A stretch of DNA of 55,274 nucleotides from CALUTH01 sp964452495 (GCA_964452495.1 CAYVMC010000011.1:1-55274); one strand, 5' to 3'. Counted from the stretch's first letter, positions 18,441-25,967 are shown. Program-made: numbers and translations. Notes: generated by a model from the sequence alone, not told the origin.

Positions 18441-20033
18441 TTATAGATTTTTGCTAATAATTTTTTTTATAATATCTATATTGTTATCAACATTTTCAAA
18501 ATCAATTTTTATTTGTTTGACAATATCATCATAAGAAATATCTTTAAGACTATCTACACCATAATGTTTTTCAAGTGTAAAATATCTGTATATAAAGTCC
18601 GGATTGTAACCGCAAAAATCTTTATATATCTTGTTTCCTCTCGTAGCTCTTGTATTGTTAAACCAATATCCGTTCAAAAATAACTCGCTTGCTATTTTTT
18701 CTCTAATTTCTCTAGCTTTTTTGCCAGCCTTTTTTTCTAGGACTATCAAGTAATATCTATCCTGATTGCCTTCAATTTGTAAACCCAGCGAAAAGGAAGG
18801 ATTATCAAAAGTTCTAAAAATATCTATAATGCATTTTTTAGTTTTAAAACAGCCTATATTCCAATCATTTCTTTTTACTGCTTTTTTAATATAGTCAGTT
18901 AGTTTAGTAGTTTTGCATTTGCGAATGTGTAATTGTGTTTTTAATTTTTCTAACATTTGATTGGCTACTTTTATATTAATATTTTGAACTATTTTTAATA
19001 TAGCTACAATATTTTTATCTAGATTTATAATGTCTTGATAAATCTTTTCTGCAATTTGTTCATAAGAAACATCCTCTAAATTATCAACTCCAAAGAATTT
19101 GTCTATTAGAAAATATCTATAAACAAAGCCAGGGTTATAACCACAAAAAGATTTATATATTTTTGATTTCTTTGGTGTTTGCGTATTTATAAACCAATAA
19201 CCTTTTTCCAGAAGCTCTTTAGCAAGTTCTTCTCTAAGTTGATTGAATTCAACAGATTCATCATTAAAAGTATTTATAAAGTATCTATATTGGTTGCCCT
19301 CTATCTGAATTCCAATATCAAAAGGCGATTGATGAGTAAATGTTTTTATTATATCAATAGTACCTTTTTTATTATGAAAACTATGGTGAACATAGTAATA
19401 GCACCCGTTTATATACTTTTTGATGTAGTTTGCAAATTCAGATGTTCTCCATTTAATATAAATATCCCTTAAACCTACTGGTGAGAGATCTTCTTTCGAG
19501 TAAAAATCGTATTTTTCAGTTTTGTCACAAGGAAAGTTTTTTGAAAGATATCTAATAACATTTATGTAGTCTTGTATAAGATATTTATGAAAATCATTTT
19601 TGTATTTAAATTTTTTATTAAAAATCTTACTCATGTTATCTGCTATTTCTGTATAACTTAAGTATTTCCAAGGTTTTGGTATATCAAATTTTGGAGCCAA
19701 TGAAGTTAAAATAAAAGTGTTATTTTTAGGACCAGCTTCTTTTTGATAGTATTCTAGTTGTATATCTGAGGGAAAGGACGTTATTTTGTTTTCTATAATT
19801 ATTCTTTTTTCTTGATTGTTTTCATTGAGCTTAATCTCAAAATCTGATTTAAAATCTGATAAATGAACTTGGGCTGTATAGTCTATGTAATTTTCATTTA
19901 AAATGTCTTTGTCGATAAATACTTTTAAGAAATCTTTTTTATATGTATTCCCCACCCATTCCCAGAAACATGTATGAAAATTTTCTAAAGAACACATTGA
20001 TAAGTTAATAGGTGAACTTAAAAGATTATTCAT
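18441..20033 (-). CDS. PD-(D/E)XK nuclease with duplicated C-terminal module (cluster member 1)
   Basis: 530 aa. Nuclease motif: SDFKSDFEIK, then RIIIENKITS near residues 58-80, followed by DIQLEYYQKE. After about residue 180 a module of about 150 aa occurs twice. Copy 1 has IQIEGNQYRYFI, EKGYWFINTQ, FCGYNPGFVYRYF and LEDVSYEQI. Copy 2 has LQIEGNQDRYYL, NGYWFNNTR, FCGYNPDFIYRYF and LKDISYDDI. A duplicated sensor or DNA-binding module on one nuclease is consistent with recognition of a symmetric target, but that is speculation. It is the first gene of the cluster, divergent from the XRE regulator; SD is weak (AAGGCAG). Confidence 0.75.
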   Translation of the reverse strand: MNNLLSSPINLSMCSLENFHTCFWEWVGNTYKKDFLKVFIDKDILNENYIDYTAQVHLSDFKSDFEIKLNENNQEKRIIIENKITSFPSDIQLEYYQKEAGPKNNTFILTSLAPKFDIPKPWKYLSYTEIADNMSKIFNKKFKYKNDFHKYLIQDYINVIRYLSKNFPCDKTEKYDFYSKEDLSPVGLRDIYIKWRTSEFANYIKKYINGCYYYVHHSFHNKKGTIDIIKTFTHQSPFDIGIQIEGNQYRYFINTFNDESVEFNQLREELAKELLEKGYWFINTQTPKKSKIYKSFCGYNPGFVYRYFLIDKFFGVDNLEDVSYEQIAEKIYQDIINLDKNIVAILKIVQNINIKVANQMLEKLKTQLHIRKCKTTKLTDYIKKAVKRNDWNIGCFKTKKCIIDIFRTFDNPSFSLGLQIEGNQDRYYLIVLEKKAGKKAREIREKIASELFLNGYWFNNTRATRGNKIYKDFCGYNPDFIYRYFTLEKHYGVDSLKDISYDDIVKQIKIDFENVDNNIDIIKKIISKNL

Positions 20034-20109
20034 AACACTGCCTTTCTTTTTACCAACAGTTTAGCATACGACTCCGTCAAAACTTGTCGTAACAAAATTT
20101 ATAACAAGA

Positions 20110-20134
20110 CTTAGAGTCCATACTAGACTATAAG
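20110..20134. promoter_or_regulatory. Candidate operator between nuclease cluster and XRE regulator
   Basis: Imperfect inverted repeat CTTAGAGTC (20110-20118), 7-nt centre, GACTATAAG (20126-20134), eight of nine positions matching. It lies in the 121-bp divergent gap and abuts a TATTAT -10 at 20135-20140 for the XRE gene, so the regulator could repress itself and the nuclease operon. Confidence 0.4.
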
Positions 20135-20154
20135 TATTATAGCACAATATTAGT

Positions 20155-20370
20155 ATGGTTAAGAATTATTGCAAAAATTTTGCTTTAAATGTTAAGAAAT
20201 ATAGAGAACTAAAAAATTACAGCAAAGGTAAAATGGCTGAATTAGTTGACTGCGATCCGTCTTATATCGGTAAAATTGAACGCTGTGAAAAATATCCCAA
20301 TTTAAAAATGATTTTTAAAATTGCAGAAGCTCTTGAAATCCCTGCAAAATGCTTATTTGATTTTGACTAG
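20155..20370 (+). CDS. XRE-family helix-turn-helix regulator
   Basis: 71 aa, essentially one HTH_XRE domain: KKYRELKNYSKGKMAELVDCDPSYIGKIE with the typical second helix and recognition helix (AELVDCDPSYIGKIER), then a leucine-rich end. It resembles regulators of restriction-modification and phage-defence loci, and it is transcribed divergently from the three nuclease genes. It has no SD. A TATTAT box 14 bases before the ATG suggests a very short leader. Confidence 0.85.
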   Translation: MVKNYCKNFALNVKKYRELKNYSKGKMAELVDCDPSYIGKIERCEKYPNLKMIFKIAEALEIPAKCLFDFD

Positions 20371-20390
20371 AGTGATTCTAGATTAAATCT

Positions 20391-20473
20391 GATTAAACTT
20401 TCTGATGTATTTATTATATTTTATATTTAATTAACTGTTAGAAGTTAACTATGTTTATTCCAGTAATTCTGAA
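20391..20473. repeat. Diverged dispersed repeat, copy 1
   Basis: Aligns by eye with 24990-25072: both contain TTAAACTTTCT, a TATA/TTTATATTTAA tract, ACTGTT, then GTTTATTC and AATTCTG in the same order. Both are non-coding and each lies near a small gene's 5' or 3' end within the element. The stretch 20371-20707 otherwise holds only the recombinase-site-like palindromes described next. Confidence 0.4.
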
Positions 20474-20520
20474 TTTTTTACTCTAAAAACGCTAAAACAA
20501 CTGATTTAAATGCTTGCTTG

Positions 20521-20549
20521 AATAATACATAATTATATTTTGTATCATT
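20521..20549. repeat. Partial copy of the recombinase-site-like inverted repeat
   Basis: AATAATACA (20521-20529) and TGTATCATT (20541-20549) form an imperfect inverted repeat. The first 14 bases (AATAATACATAATT) match the left arm of the 41-bp palindrome 108 bases downstream. Confidence 0.4.
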
Positions 20550-20628
20550 CATATATTTACCTCTGTTTAATATCCCGATTAAACTTTGATACCTTTGTAA
20601 ACCCTTGTAAATATTAAGGTGTACATAG

Positions 20629-20669
20629 AATAATACATAATTTATAATATAAATAAATTATGTATTATT
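20629..20669. repeat. 41-bp palindrome, candidate tyrosine-recombinase core site
   Basis: Perfect 17-bp arms, AATAATACATAATTTAT (20629-20645) and its complement (20653-20669), around a 7-nt centre. Paired inverted binding sites around a 6-8 nt spacer is the standard geometry of tyrosine recombinase core sites. It sits 38 bases upstream of the element's tyrosine recombinase gene. It could instead be an operator. Confidence 0.5.
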
Positions 20670-20707
20670 GAATATGACTGCCTTTCAGCCATAGAAAGAG
20701 GTTAAAA

Positions 20708-21271
20708 ATGGAATTTGTACAGCCTATCAGAGATGTAAAACAGATTGAAACTATCAAAAAGCTATTAAAGTTACGAAGTTTACGTGACTACTGCTTATTT
20801 ATACTGGGCATAAATTCAGGTCTTAGAATAAGTGATTTGCTGAAACTTAAAATTTCTGACATTTCAGATAAAGGAAAAATCAAAGACAGAATACGACTAA
20901 GAGAGAAAAAGACAAATAAGTTCAAGGATTTCCCGCTATCAAACAGTACAAAATCAGCACTGAAAGAATATTTAAAGACAAGAGAATACATAGAAGATGA
21001 GCCTTTATTCATATCACGCAAGAATAAAGGCTTTTTAATGAGGCAACAGGCATACAAAATTATCAATGATGTTGCAAAATCGGTCGGAATAAAAGAAAAA
21101 ATCGGTACTCATACACTAAGAAAGACTTTTGGTTATCATGCCTACAACAACGGCTATGACATAACACTAATTCAAAAGCTGTTCAATCATTCATCACCTA
21201 GTGTAACTTTAAGATACATCGGAATTACGCAAGATGAAATGGACGATGTGTATTTGAGTTTAGATTTATGA
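20708..21271 (+). CDS. Minimal tyrosine recombinase (catalytic domain only)
   Basis: 187 aa. Catalytic residues are in order: Arg in SGLRISDLL, Lys in EKKTNKFK, His-x-x-Arg in HTLRKT, His in FNHSS and the Tyr nucleophile in TLRYIG near residue 170. The N-terminal SAM-like core-binding domain of ordinary integrases is missing, so it binds DNA through the catalytic domain alone or needs a partner. AGAGGT lies six bases before the ATG. The 41-bp palindrome just upstream may be its site. Roles could be circle-dimer resolution or local DNA switching. Its end overlaps the convergent WG-repeat gene by six bases. Confidence 0.85.
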   Translation: MEFVQPIRDVKQIETIKKLLKLRSLRDYCLFILGINSGLRISDLLKLKISDISDKGKIKDRIRLREKKTNKFKDFPLSNSTKSALKEYLKTREYIEDEPLFISRKNKGFLMRQQAYKIINDVAKSVGIKEKIGTHTLRKTFGYHAYNNGYDITLIQKLFNHSSPSVTLRYIGITQDEMDDVYLSLDL

Positions 21272-21892
21272 TAAAGCGAATAATTTTTCTAAATTTTTTA
21301 GTCTGTTACATTTATCTATACAATTGTTCAGGCTGTCTAAATCAATCTTTATAAATACTCCATTTTCATTAATTAAAGCTTGTTTACCATTAAGAGATAC
21401 ATACCCTTGCGACAATAAAATTTGAATATCATCATAAATCAAATCAAAAATTATATGACCGTAAATATCTATAACTCCACGCTTATTATCTTTTTCAACG
21501 ATAAAATAACCTTTAGTCGGATCAAAGATACCATATTCAAAATCATAAATAAAACCGGTCAAACAAGTATTATTTCTGGTTATTATTCCATACTTGTTAT
21601 TTAGTTTAGCCCAGAAACATTCTTCAAGATGATTGTATGCATTGTGGAGTTCTTCATATTGAGGTTCAATAATAACTTCAAAACATTCACTATAAAGCCC
21701 CCATTTACCATTAATTTTTACAAAAAACGAATTATCATTTGCTTTTGCTATTTCTTCTGCTTTTATTACAAATAATACCCTACCGTACGAATCTACTTCT
21801 CCACAATATCCATTGTAACTAAATAAAGTATTTTCTTCATAGCATGTTGATATACTATCAAAAATAAAGTATTCATCGAATTGTGTCTTCAT
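21266..21892 (-). CDS. WG-repeat protein
   Basis: 208 aa. Several WG/KWG-type repeats are visible: NGKWGLYSE, NNKYGIITR, NKRGVIDIYG and NGKQALINENG, each followed by a strand and an acidic YEEL/YDDI-like turn. The family is a beta-repeat fold found in accessory proteins, and the function here is unknown. AAGGAG lies seven bases before the ATG. It is the last gene on the minus strand after the ATPase/RtcB operon (about 50-base gap), convergent with the tyrosine recombinase. Confidence 0.75.
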   Translation of the reverse strand: MKTQFDEYFIFDSISTCYEENTLFSYNGYCGEVDSYGRVLFVIKAEEIAKANDNSFFVKINGKWGLYSECFEVIIEPQYEELHNAYNHLEECFWAKLNNKYGIITRNNTCLTGFIYDFEYGIFDPTKGYFIVEKDNKRGVIDIYGHIIFDLIYDDIQILLSQGYVSLNGKQALINENGVFIKIDLDSLNNCIDKCNRLKNLEKLFALS

Positions 21893-21940
21893 GTTTGTTC
21901 TCCTTAATAATCTTTCATTTCTATTTATTATTACGCATTT

Positions 21941-22474
21941 TTATATTACTTTTTGTCTGAAATCATCACCATTCAGTGTTATCAGTATGTAATTTTCTTC
22001 AATTCTGCTTTGAATTGCTTTACCTTTTTCTTTATAATGAGTTGTCATATTTTTCATTGAGTTTTCAGTTGTAATAATCGTGGGCTTTTGTGTTTCATAT
22101 CGAATATTTATAATCTGATAAATTGTTTGGCATACCCATTCAGAATTCTTTTCTTTACCAATATCGTCAATAATTAATAAGTCAGTATCAGTATATGTTC
22201 TTATATATTTTGGAATACTCATCCGTTCTTTTAATTCAGATATCATTGACACTACATTAATAAATTTCGTTGGAACACCATGTTCTATTGCATAATGAGC
22301 AATCGCACAGGCTAAATGAGTTTTCCCTGTTCCGACTTTTCCTAAACCTTCAATAACAAGATTAGTACCAAAAGCTAAATGAGCATATATGTTTTCCGCA
22401 TAGTCTACGGCTGATTGTTTTGCTGATTTAGTGATTTCATCAAAAGTTTTAAAATTATTAAATTTTTTTGTCAA
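21941..22474 (-). CDS. DnaC/IstB-like AAA+ ATPase
   Basis: 177 aa. Walker A is GLGKVGTGKTHLA near residue 44, Walker B LLIIDDIGKE near 100, and a sensor Asn/Thr block is TIITTENS near 133. This is the fold of helicase loaders and transposase helpers. The best start is a TTG at 22474; no ATG is available upstream in the frame, and the gene overlaps the small upstream gene by 17 bases. It may help load the element's helicase or act with RtcB, but its distance from the primase genes leaves this open. Confidence 0.8.
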   Translation of the reverse strand: MTKKFNNFKTFDEITKSAKQSAVDYAENIYAHLAFGTNLVIEGLGKVGTGKTHLACAIAHYAIEHGVPTKFINVVSMISELKERMSIPKYIRTYTDTDLLIIDDIGKEKNSEWVCQTIYQIINIRYETQKPTIITTENSMKNMTTHYKEKGKAIQSRIEENYILITLNGDDFRQKVI

Positions 22475-22682
22475 TAAAACGTTTATGTATATTTGATTTT
22501 TTCAGTAGCAATGCGGATTCTTGTTTTAGCTTTATTCGTTCACAAAATTTATCAACCTTTTCAAAATCTTTAGTTTTTTCCCAGAGTTTATCAGCTTCTG
22601 TTTTAGCTAAATAAATATCATAGATAGCTCTATAATTACTGGATAATACAAACAAATCATCACATGGTAGTTTATTTTTCAT
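22458..22682 (-). CDS. Small hypothetical protein
   Basis: 74 aa, highly charged and helical (KTEADKLWEKTKDFEKVDKF). SD GGAGG lies 11 bases before the ATG, inside the last codons of rtcB, and its end overlaps the ATPase start. It is therefore a coupled middle gene of the rtcB-ATPase operon. It may be a partner of the ATPase; no family is recognised. Confidence 0.6.
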   Translation of the reverse strand: MKNKLPCDDLFVLSSNYRAIYDIYLAKTEADKLWEKTKDFEKVDKFCERIKLKQESALLLKKSNIHKRFIDKKI

Positions 22683-22688
22683 TTAAGA

Positions 22689-23810
22689 TTATTCCTCCGC
22701 CTTAAAGTTGTATAACGGTTTCAAGTGGTCTATAATTTGAGCTGTTGGCTTAATAGCTTTTATAATTTCATTACTATTTTTGTAAGCCATTGGAGCTTCA
22801 TCAAGTGTAGCTATTGAAACACAGCTTGAAAATATGTTTTTCATCTGCTTTTTATATTCTTGCATTGTTAATTGTTTTTTTGCCTGTGTTCGGGATAATG
22901 CCCTGCCTGCACCATGTGGAGCAGAGTTATTCCAATCTGCATTGCCTTTACCAATACAAATCAAAGAGCCATCTGCCATATTGAGAGGTATTAGGACTCT
23001 TTCATCCTTATAGCAAGAAATAGCACCTTTTCTGATTATATTATCTTCGCCAATATAATTATGGATTATTTCAAATTCTTCTTCTGATTTCCAAGCCATA
23101 TTATTCAAAATTTCTTTTGCAATAACATAACGGTTGAAATGTGCATATTCATTACATACTTTTGCACAGTATAAGTAATCATCTGCACTTTTGCCAGTCA
23201 AGAATGATAGATTTTTAAGTTCCCCCTTGCCATAACAGTTTTGTTCTATTGCTAATTCTTGAAAATAAATTGCAAGTTTTTTGCCGAAATTTCTTGAACC
23301 TGTATGAATAATCAAATAAGTGCCTGTTAATCCTTTTTCGATTGAAATAAAATGATTACCGTCGCCTAATGAACCGATTTTTCTTAAATCACTGTCAGCT
23401 CTTTCATTTAAGTAATCAGTTGAAATCTGTTTGACTTTTTCTATCAAATCATCAGGTACAAGCGAACTTATCTCTTTTCTGCCGTTTTGACCAAACGGGA
23501 TAAATTCTCTAATAACTTTGTCCAATTTTGCAAAATCATTCAAGGTTTTAGATTTTTTGAGTTTTATAGCAAGCATTCCGCAAGATTGGTCAACTCCGAT
23601 TATATTCGGAATAATCTCTCCATTCTTTGGCATTTCAGCAGTAAAGCCTATCGTACAGCCTTTGCCTTTATGACAATCCGGCATAATTCTTACTTTACAG
23701 TCATTGAATATCGGATGATTGCAGATTGCCAGTGTTTGTTCTGTAACATCAATATCTTCAATTTCTGTAAAAACTTTTGCCGATGTATATCTGCCTCTTA
23801 TGTCATACAT
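22689..23810 (-). CDS. rtcB: RtcB-type RNA ligase
   Basis: 373 aa. RtcB ligates RNA with 2',3'-cyclic phosphate or 3'-phosphate ends to 5'-OH ends using GTP and Mn2+. Signature blocks present: PDCHKGKGC, GVDQSCGM (metal-binding Cys), SLGDGNHFI, HTGSRNFG, and the guanylylation His in APHGAGR followed by SR. The length is near the shorter RtcB group. AAGGAA precedes the ATG by six bases, immediately after the stop of the upstream HTH gene. Presence on a mobile element beside nucleases and a toxin suggests repair of cleaved tRNA, which is inference. Confidence 0.92.
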   Translation of the reverse strand: MYDIRGRYTSAKVFTEIEDIDVTEQTLAICNHPIFNDCKVRIMPDCHKGKGCTIGFTAEMPKNGEIIPNIIGVDQSCGMLAIKLKKSKTLNDFAKLDKVIREFIPFGQNGRKEISSLVPDDLIEKVKQISTDYLNERADSDLRKIGSLGDGNHFISIEKGLTGTYLIIHTGSRNFGKKLAIYFQELAIEQNCYGKGELKNLSFLTGKSADDYLYCAKVCNEYAHFNRYVIAKEILNNMAWKSEEEFEIIHNYIGEDNIIRKGAISCYKDERVLIPLNMADGSLICIGKGNADWNNSAPHGAGRALSRTQAKKQLTMQEYKKQMKNIFSSCVSIATLDEAPMAYKNSNEIIKAIKPTAQIIDHLKPLYNFKAEE

Positions 23811-23812
23811 AA

Positions 23813-24157
23813 TTATTTCCTTAACTTTAACTTTCTTACAATTTGTGCAGCGGTTCTTTTATCTATGTGTAATCTTTCAGCTACCGCTTGAATATTAAAC
23901 TTGCATTCACCCCAAACTTTAATAAATTCAGAGTTGGTAACAGCAGTTCCCTCACAACGACAATTTGACGGAATTTTGTCCTTTATTGAATATCCCATAG
24001 ATTCTATAAATGTTTTGAACTTTCCTAAGTCATTCCATTCACCGTTTTTGTCCGTCCATTCCTTAGCCTCTGATTTATAAAAATCTGAAATGTACTTCAT
24101 TATCATTTGCATATTACCGCTAAATACTACTTTGTTTGCTCGTATTAAATATTTCAT
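23813..24157 (-). CDS. Hypothetical protein with C-terminal helix-turn-helix
   Basis: 114 aa. The last 30 residues (FNIQAVAERLHIDKRTAAQIVRKLK) look like a small HTH. The first part is helical with aromatic residues and a central CRCEG. SD AAAGGA lies seven bases before the ATG, and its stop directly precedes rtcB. It may regulate the operon or act as an adaptor; no named family. Confidence 0.6.
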   Translation of the reverse strand: MKYLIRANKVVFSGNMQMIMKYISDFYKSEAKEWTDKNGEWNDLGKFKTFIESMGYSIKDKIPSNCRCEGTAVTNSEFIKVWGECKFNIQAVAERLHIDKRTAAQIVRKLKLRK

Positions 24158-24206
24158 GTTTTTTCCTTTGTATTTTTATTATGCAATGTACCTATGTCAG
24201 ATTAAG

Positions 24207-24953
24207 TCATAGCTGAAATAACTGTAACTGCATATTTTGTTTTTGATTATTTTTCGGTTCTATAAGTTTTTGTTTTTTGTCTGAATTAATTTTTCGGAGT
24301 TTATACTCAATCCCGCTCAGAAAATAAAAAGGAGTATAAAGCACCTGTTGAAATTTCAATGTCAAAGTATCGCCCTGTATTACTTTTGCAGGAATTCCGA
24401 GCAGTGTTAATTGAATATATGTCATCATAAAGCTCATTTCGTCTATATCAATCGCCTCAACATACAAGTGTTTTTGATAATTAAAATTATGTTCTTTCAT
24501 TGTTTCAGCAAAAGCAATAATCATTCCGCCGCTTCCGCAACAAGGTTCTGAAAGTGTTATCAGGTGATTATTCACAATCTTTTGAGAAATTTCGAGTTCA
24601 GAAAAATTTATTTCTGCCATAAATTTACTTACTGTGTAAGGTGTCTCGTACTGACCAATTGAAGAATTGCCTAAATTCAAACGCATAAAAACTTCACCTA
24701 GAAAATCTTGATACTTTTCTTCCAGTGCCATAACTAAAAAAGCAAGCAGTTTTGAAAATTTTTCTGCTTGCTCTTTTGTATATTGTTTTACTGTTTGTAG
24801 GTATTTTTGCTCTAGTTCATCACTGTAAATCGTCTGTGCTAATGAACAGGTACATAGTGTCAAAAAGTCTTTAAACACTATCGTTAAACTTCTTGAGCGG
24901 TCTAAAGATTGCAGTTTTGCCATAAATTCTTTTAAATAATCTATCTTTTCCAT
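24207..24953 (-). CDS. N-6 DNA methylase-like protein lacking the NPPY motif
   Basis: 248 aa. The AdoMet-binding motif I is clear (LSEPCCGSGGM near residue 135) and AIDIDEMSF near 167 gives the next acidic strand. QYETPYTVSKFMAEI matches the start of type I HsdM-like domains. Where an adenine methylase should have NPPY/F, the sequence has TPFYF after GDTLTL, so catalysis is doubtful. Similar NPPY-less proteins occur on Gram-positive conjugative elements. AGAGGT lies seven bases before the ATG. It is the first gene of the operon running to the WG-repeat gene. Confidence 0.75.
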   Translation of the reverse strand: MEKIDYLKEFMAKLQSLDRSRSLTIVFKDFLTLCTCSLAQTIYSDELEQKYLQTVKQYTKEQAEKFSKLLAFLVMALEEKYQDFLGEVFMRLNLGNSSIGQYETPYTVSKFMAEINFSELEISQKIVNNHLITLSEPCCGSGGMIIAFAETMKEHNFNYQKHLYVEAIDIDEMSFMMTYIQLTLLGIPAKVIQGDTLTLKFQQVLYTPFYFLSGIEYKLRKINSDKKQKLIEPKNNQKQNMQLQLFQL

Positions 24954-24989
24954 AAAAATACCTCTGCTAATACGAGATTGACACTCGTT

Positions 24990-25072
24990 AAACTTTCTTG
25001 AATTTTATATATATTTATATTTAAAATACTGTTTCCGTTTAATCTCGTTTATTCTAGATTTAGCAATTCTGT
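24990..25072. repeat. Diverged dispersed repeat, copy 2
   Basis: Counterpart of 20391-20473. It lies in the 293-bp gap between the methylase-like gene and the antitoxin-like gene. The remaining gap carries a perfect TTGACA at 25148-25153 without a matching -10. Confidence 0.4.
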
Positions 25073-25190
25073 TTAAATGTTCAAAAATGCCTGAAATAGC
25101 CATTTTTATTATTATAATTGGAATAAAATAACGTGTACATATATGTATTGACAATGTTTTAAGGCTTTTTAACAAAATATTGCATAGAGG

Positions 25191-25219
25191 TTGAAATATT
25201 GCACCAATTTTGGTACAAT
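25191..25219 (+). promoter_or_regulatory. Antitoxin promoter with embedded operator
   Basis: TTGAAA (25191-25196), 17-nt spacer, TACAAT (25214-25219). A 20-bp imperfect palindrome, TTGCACCAA-TT-TTGGTACAA (25199-25218), fills the spacer and -10, so the XRE protein encoded downstream could block its own promoter. Confidence 0.6.
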
Positions 25220-25246
25220 ATAGATATAAGTAAAGGATGATTAAAA

Positions 25247-25531
25247 ATGATTGATAAAAAACACATAGGCTCCAGTTTTGATAGTTTTCTTGAAGAAGAA
25301 GATATACTTCAAGAATCAGAAGCTGTTGCTATAAAAAGAGTTATAGCATACGCATTAGAACAAAAAATGCTTGAAGATAATATTTCAGTAAATCGCTTAG
25401 CAAAAGAACTTGAAACTTCAAGAACTGCTATTTGCCGTATTTTAGATCCTAACAATACTTCAATTACATTGAATACAATAGAGAAAGTTGCAAAATATTT
25501 AGGCAAGAGAATTATTTTATCTTTTGCATAA
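25247..25531 (+). CDS. XRE-family antitoxin-like protein (HigA type)
   Basis: 94 aa. The N-terminal SSFDSFLEEEDI and AVAIKRVIAYALEQKM, then an HTH (VNRLAKELETSRTAICRILDP), match the antitoxins normally encoded directly downstream of Gp49-like HigB toxins. AAAGGA lies 13 bases before the ATG. Here the toxin gene is convergent rather than cotranscribed, which is unusual. The promoter is overlapped by a palindrome, as expected for autoregulation. Confidence 0.85.
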   Translation: MIDKKHIGSSFDSFLEEEDILQESEAVAIKRVIAYALEQKMLEDNISVNRLAKELETSRTAICRILDPNNTSITLNTIEKVAKYLGKRIILSFA

Positions 25532-25551
25532 AATGCAGTAGCCGGAGTGTA

Positions 25552-25580
25552 GTTGACGGAAACGTTGAGTTTTCGGCAAC
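25552..25580. terminator. Hairpin between convergent antitoxin and toxin genes
   Basis: GTTG-A-CGGAAAC, loop GTTGA, GTTTTCG-G-CAAC: 11 pairs with one G-T and one mismatch. There is no long T tract on either strand, so termination is plausible but weak. Confidence 0.4.
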
Positions 25581-25607
25581 GTAACTTAACGATGGCGACG
25601 TGGAAAT

Positions 25608-25967
25608 CTATGATTTCCTCAGGAGCTCTTTATAACGTTTGATTGCAACATCTAAATCTTTTTGCGGTGTCTTTTGACTCTTCTTGATAAATGCGTGCAA
25701 GAGTACCATTGTGTTATCTTCGACATAAAAAATAACTCTTGCAATCCCGTTTGATACATTACTGCGAACTTCTTCAAGACCATTTGTACCATGCAAAACT
25801 CTTGTCAAAGGCATACCAATCGGATAGCCGTATTGAACAGTCTTGATATCAAAGCCGATTGTTTTCTTATCTTCTCGTGGTAAATCTTTAAGCCATTCTC
25901 TAACAGGTTCATTCCCCGAACTTGTCTTGTAAAAATATACTTCCAATGCCTCTGTTCGCTTTGCCAT
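25608..25967 (-). CDS. RelE/HigB-type toxin (phage Gp49-like family)
   Basis: 119 aa. EPVREWLKDLPREDKKTIGFDIKTVQYG and GLEEVRSNVSNGIARVIFY, followed by VLLHAFIKKSQKTP, are the characteristic blocks of Gp49-like HigB mRNA interferases, including the Arg and Lys/Thr residues of the RelE-like active surface. It is transcribed toward the antitoxin-like gene, with 76 bases between the stops. A perfect TATAAT ends six bases before the ATG and no SD is present, so this toxin may be made from a leaderless mRNA. Confidence 0.88.
   Translation of the reverse strand: MAKRTEALEVYFYKTSSGNEPVREWLKDLPREDKKTIGFDIKTVQYGYPIGMPLTRVLHGTNGLEEVRSNVSNGIARVIFYVEDNTMVLLHAFIKKSQKTPQKDLDVAIKRYKELLRKS

Noticed and set aside
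25148..25153. Perfect TTGACA as promoter of the antitoxin gene
   Set aside because: No acceptable -10 lies 16-18 bases downstream. The TTGAAA/TACAAT pair at 25191-25219 is a better fit.
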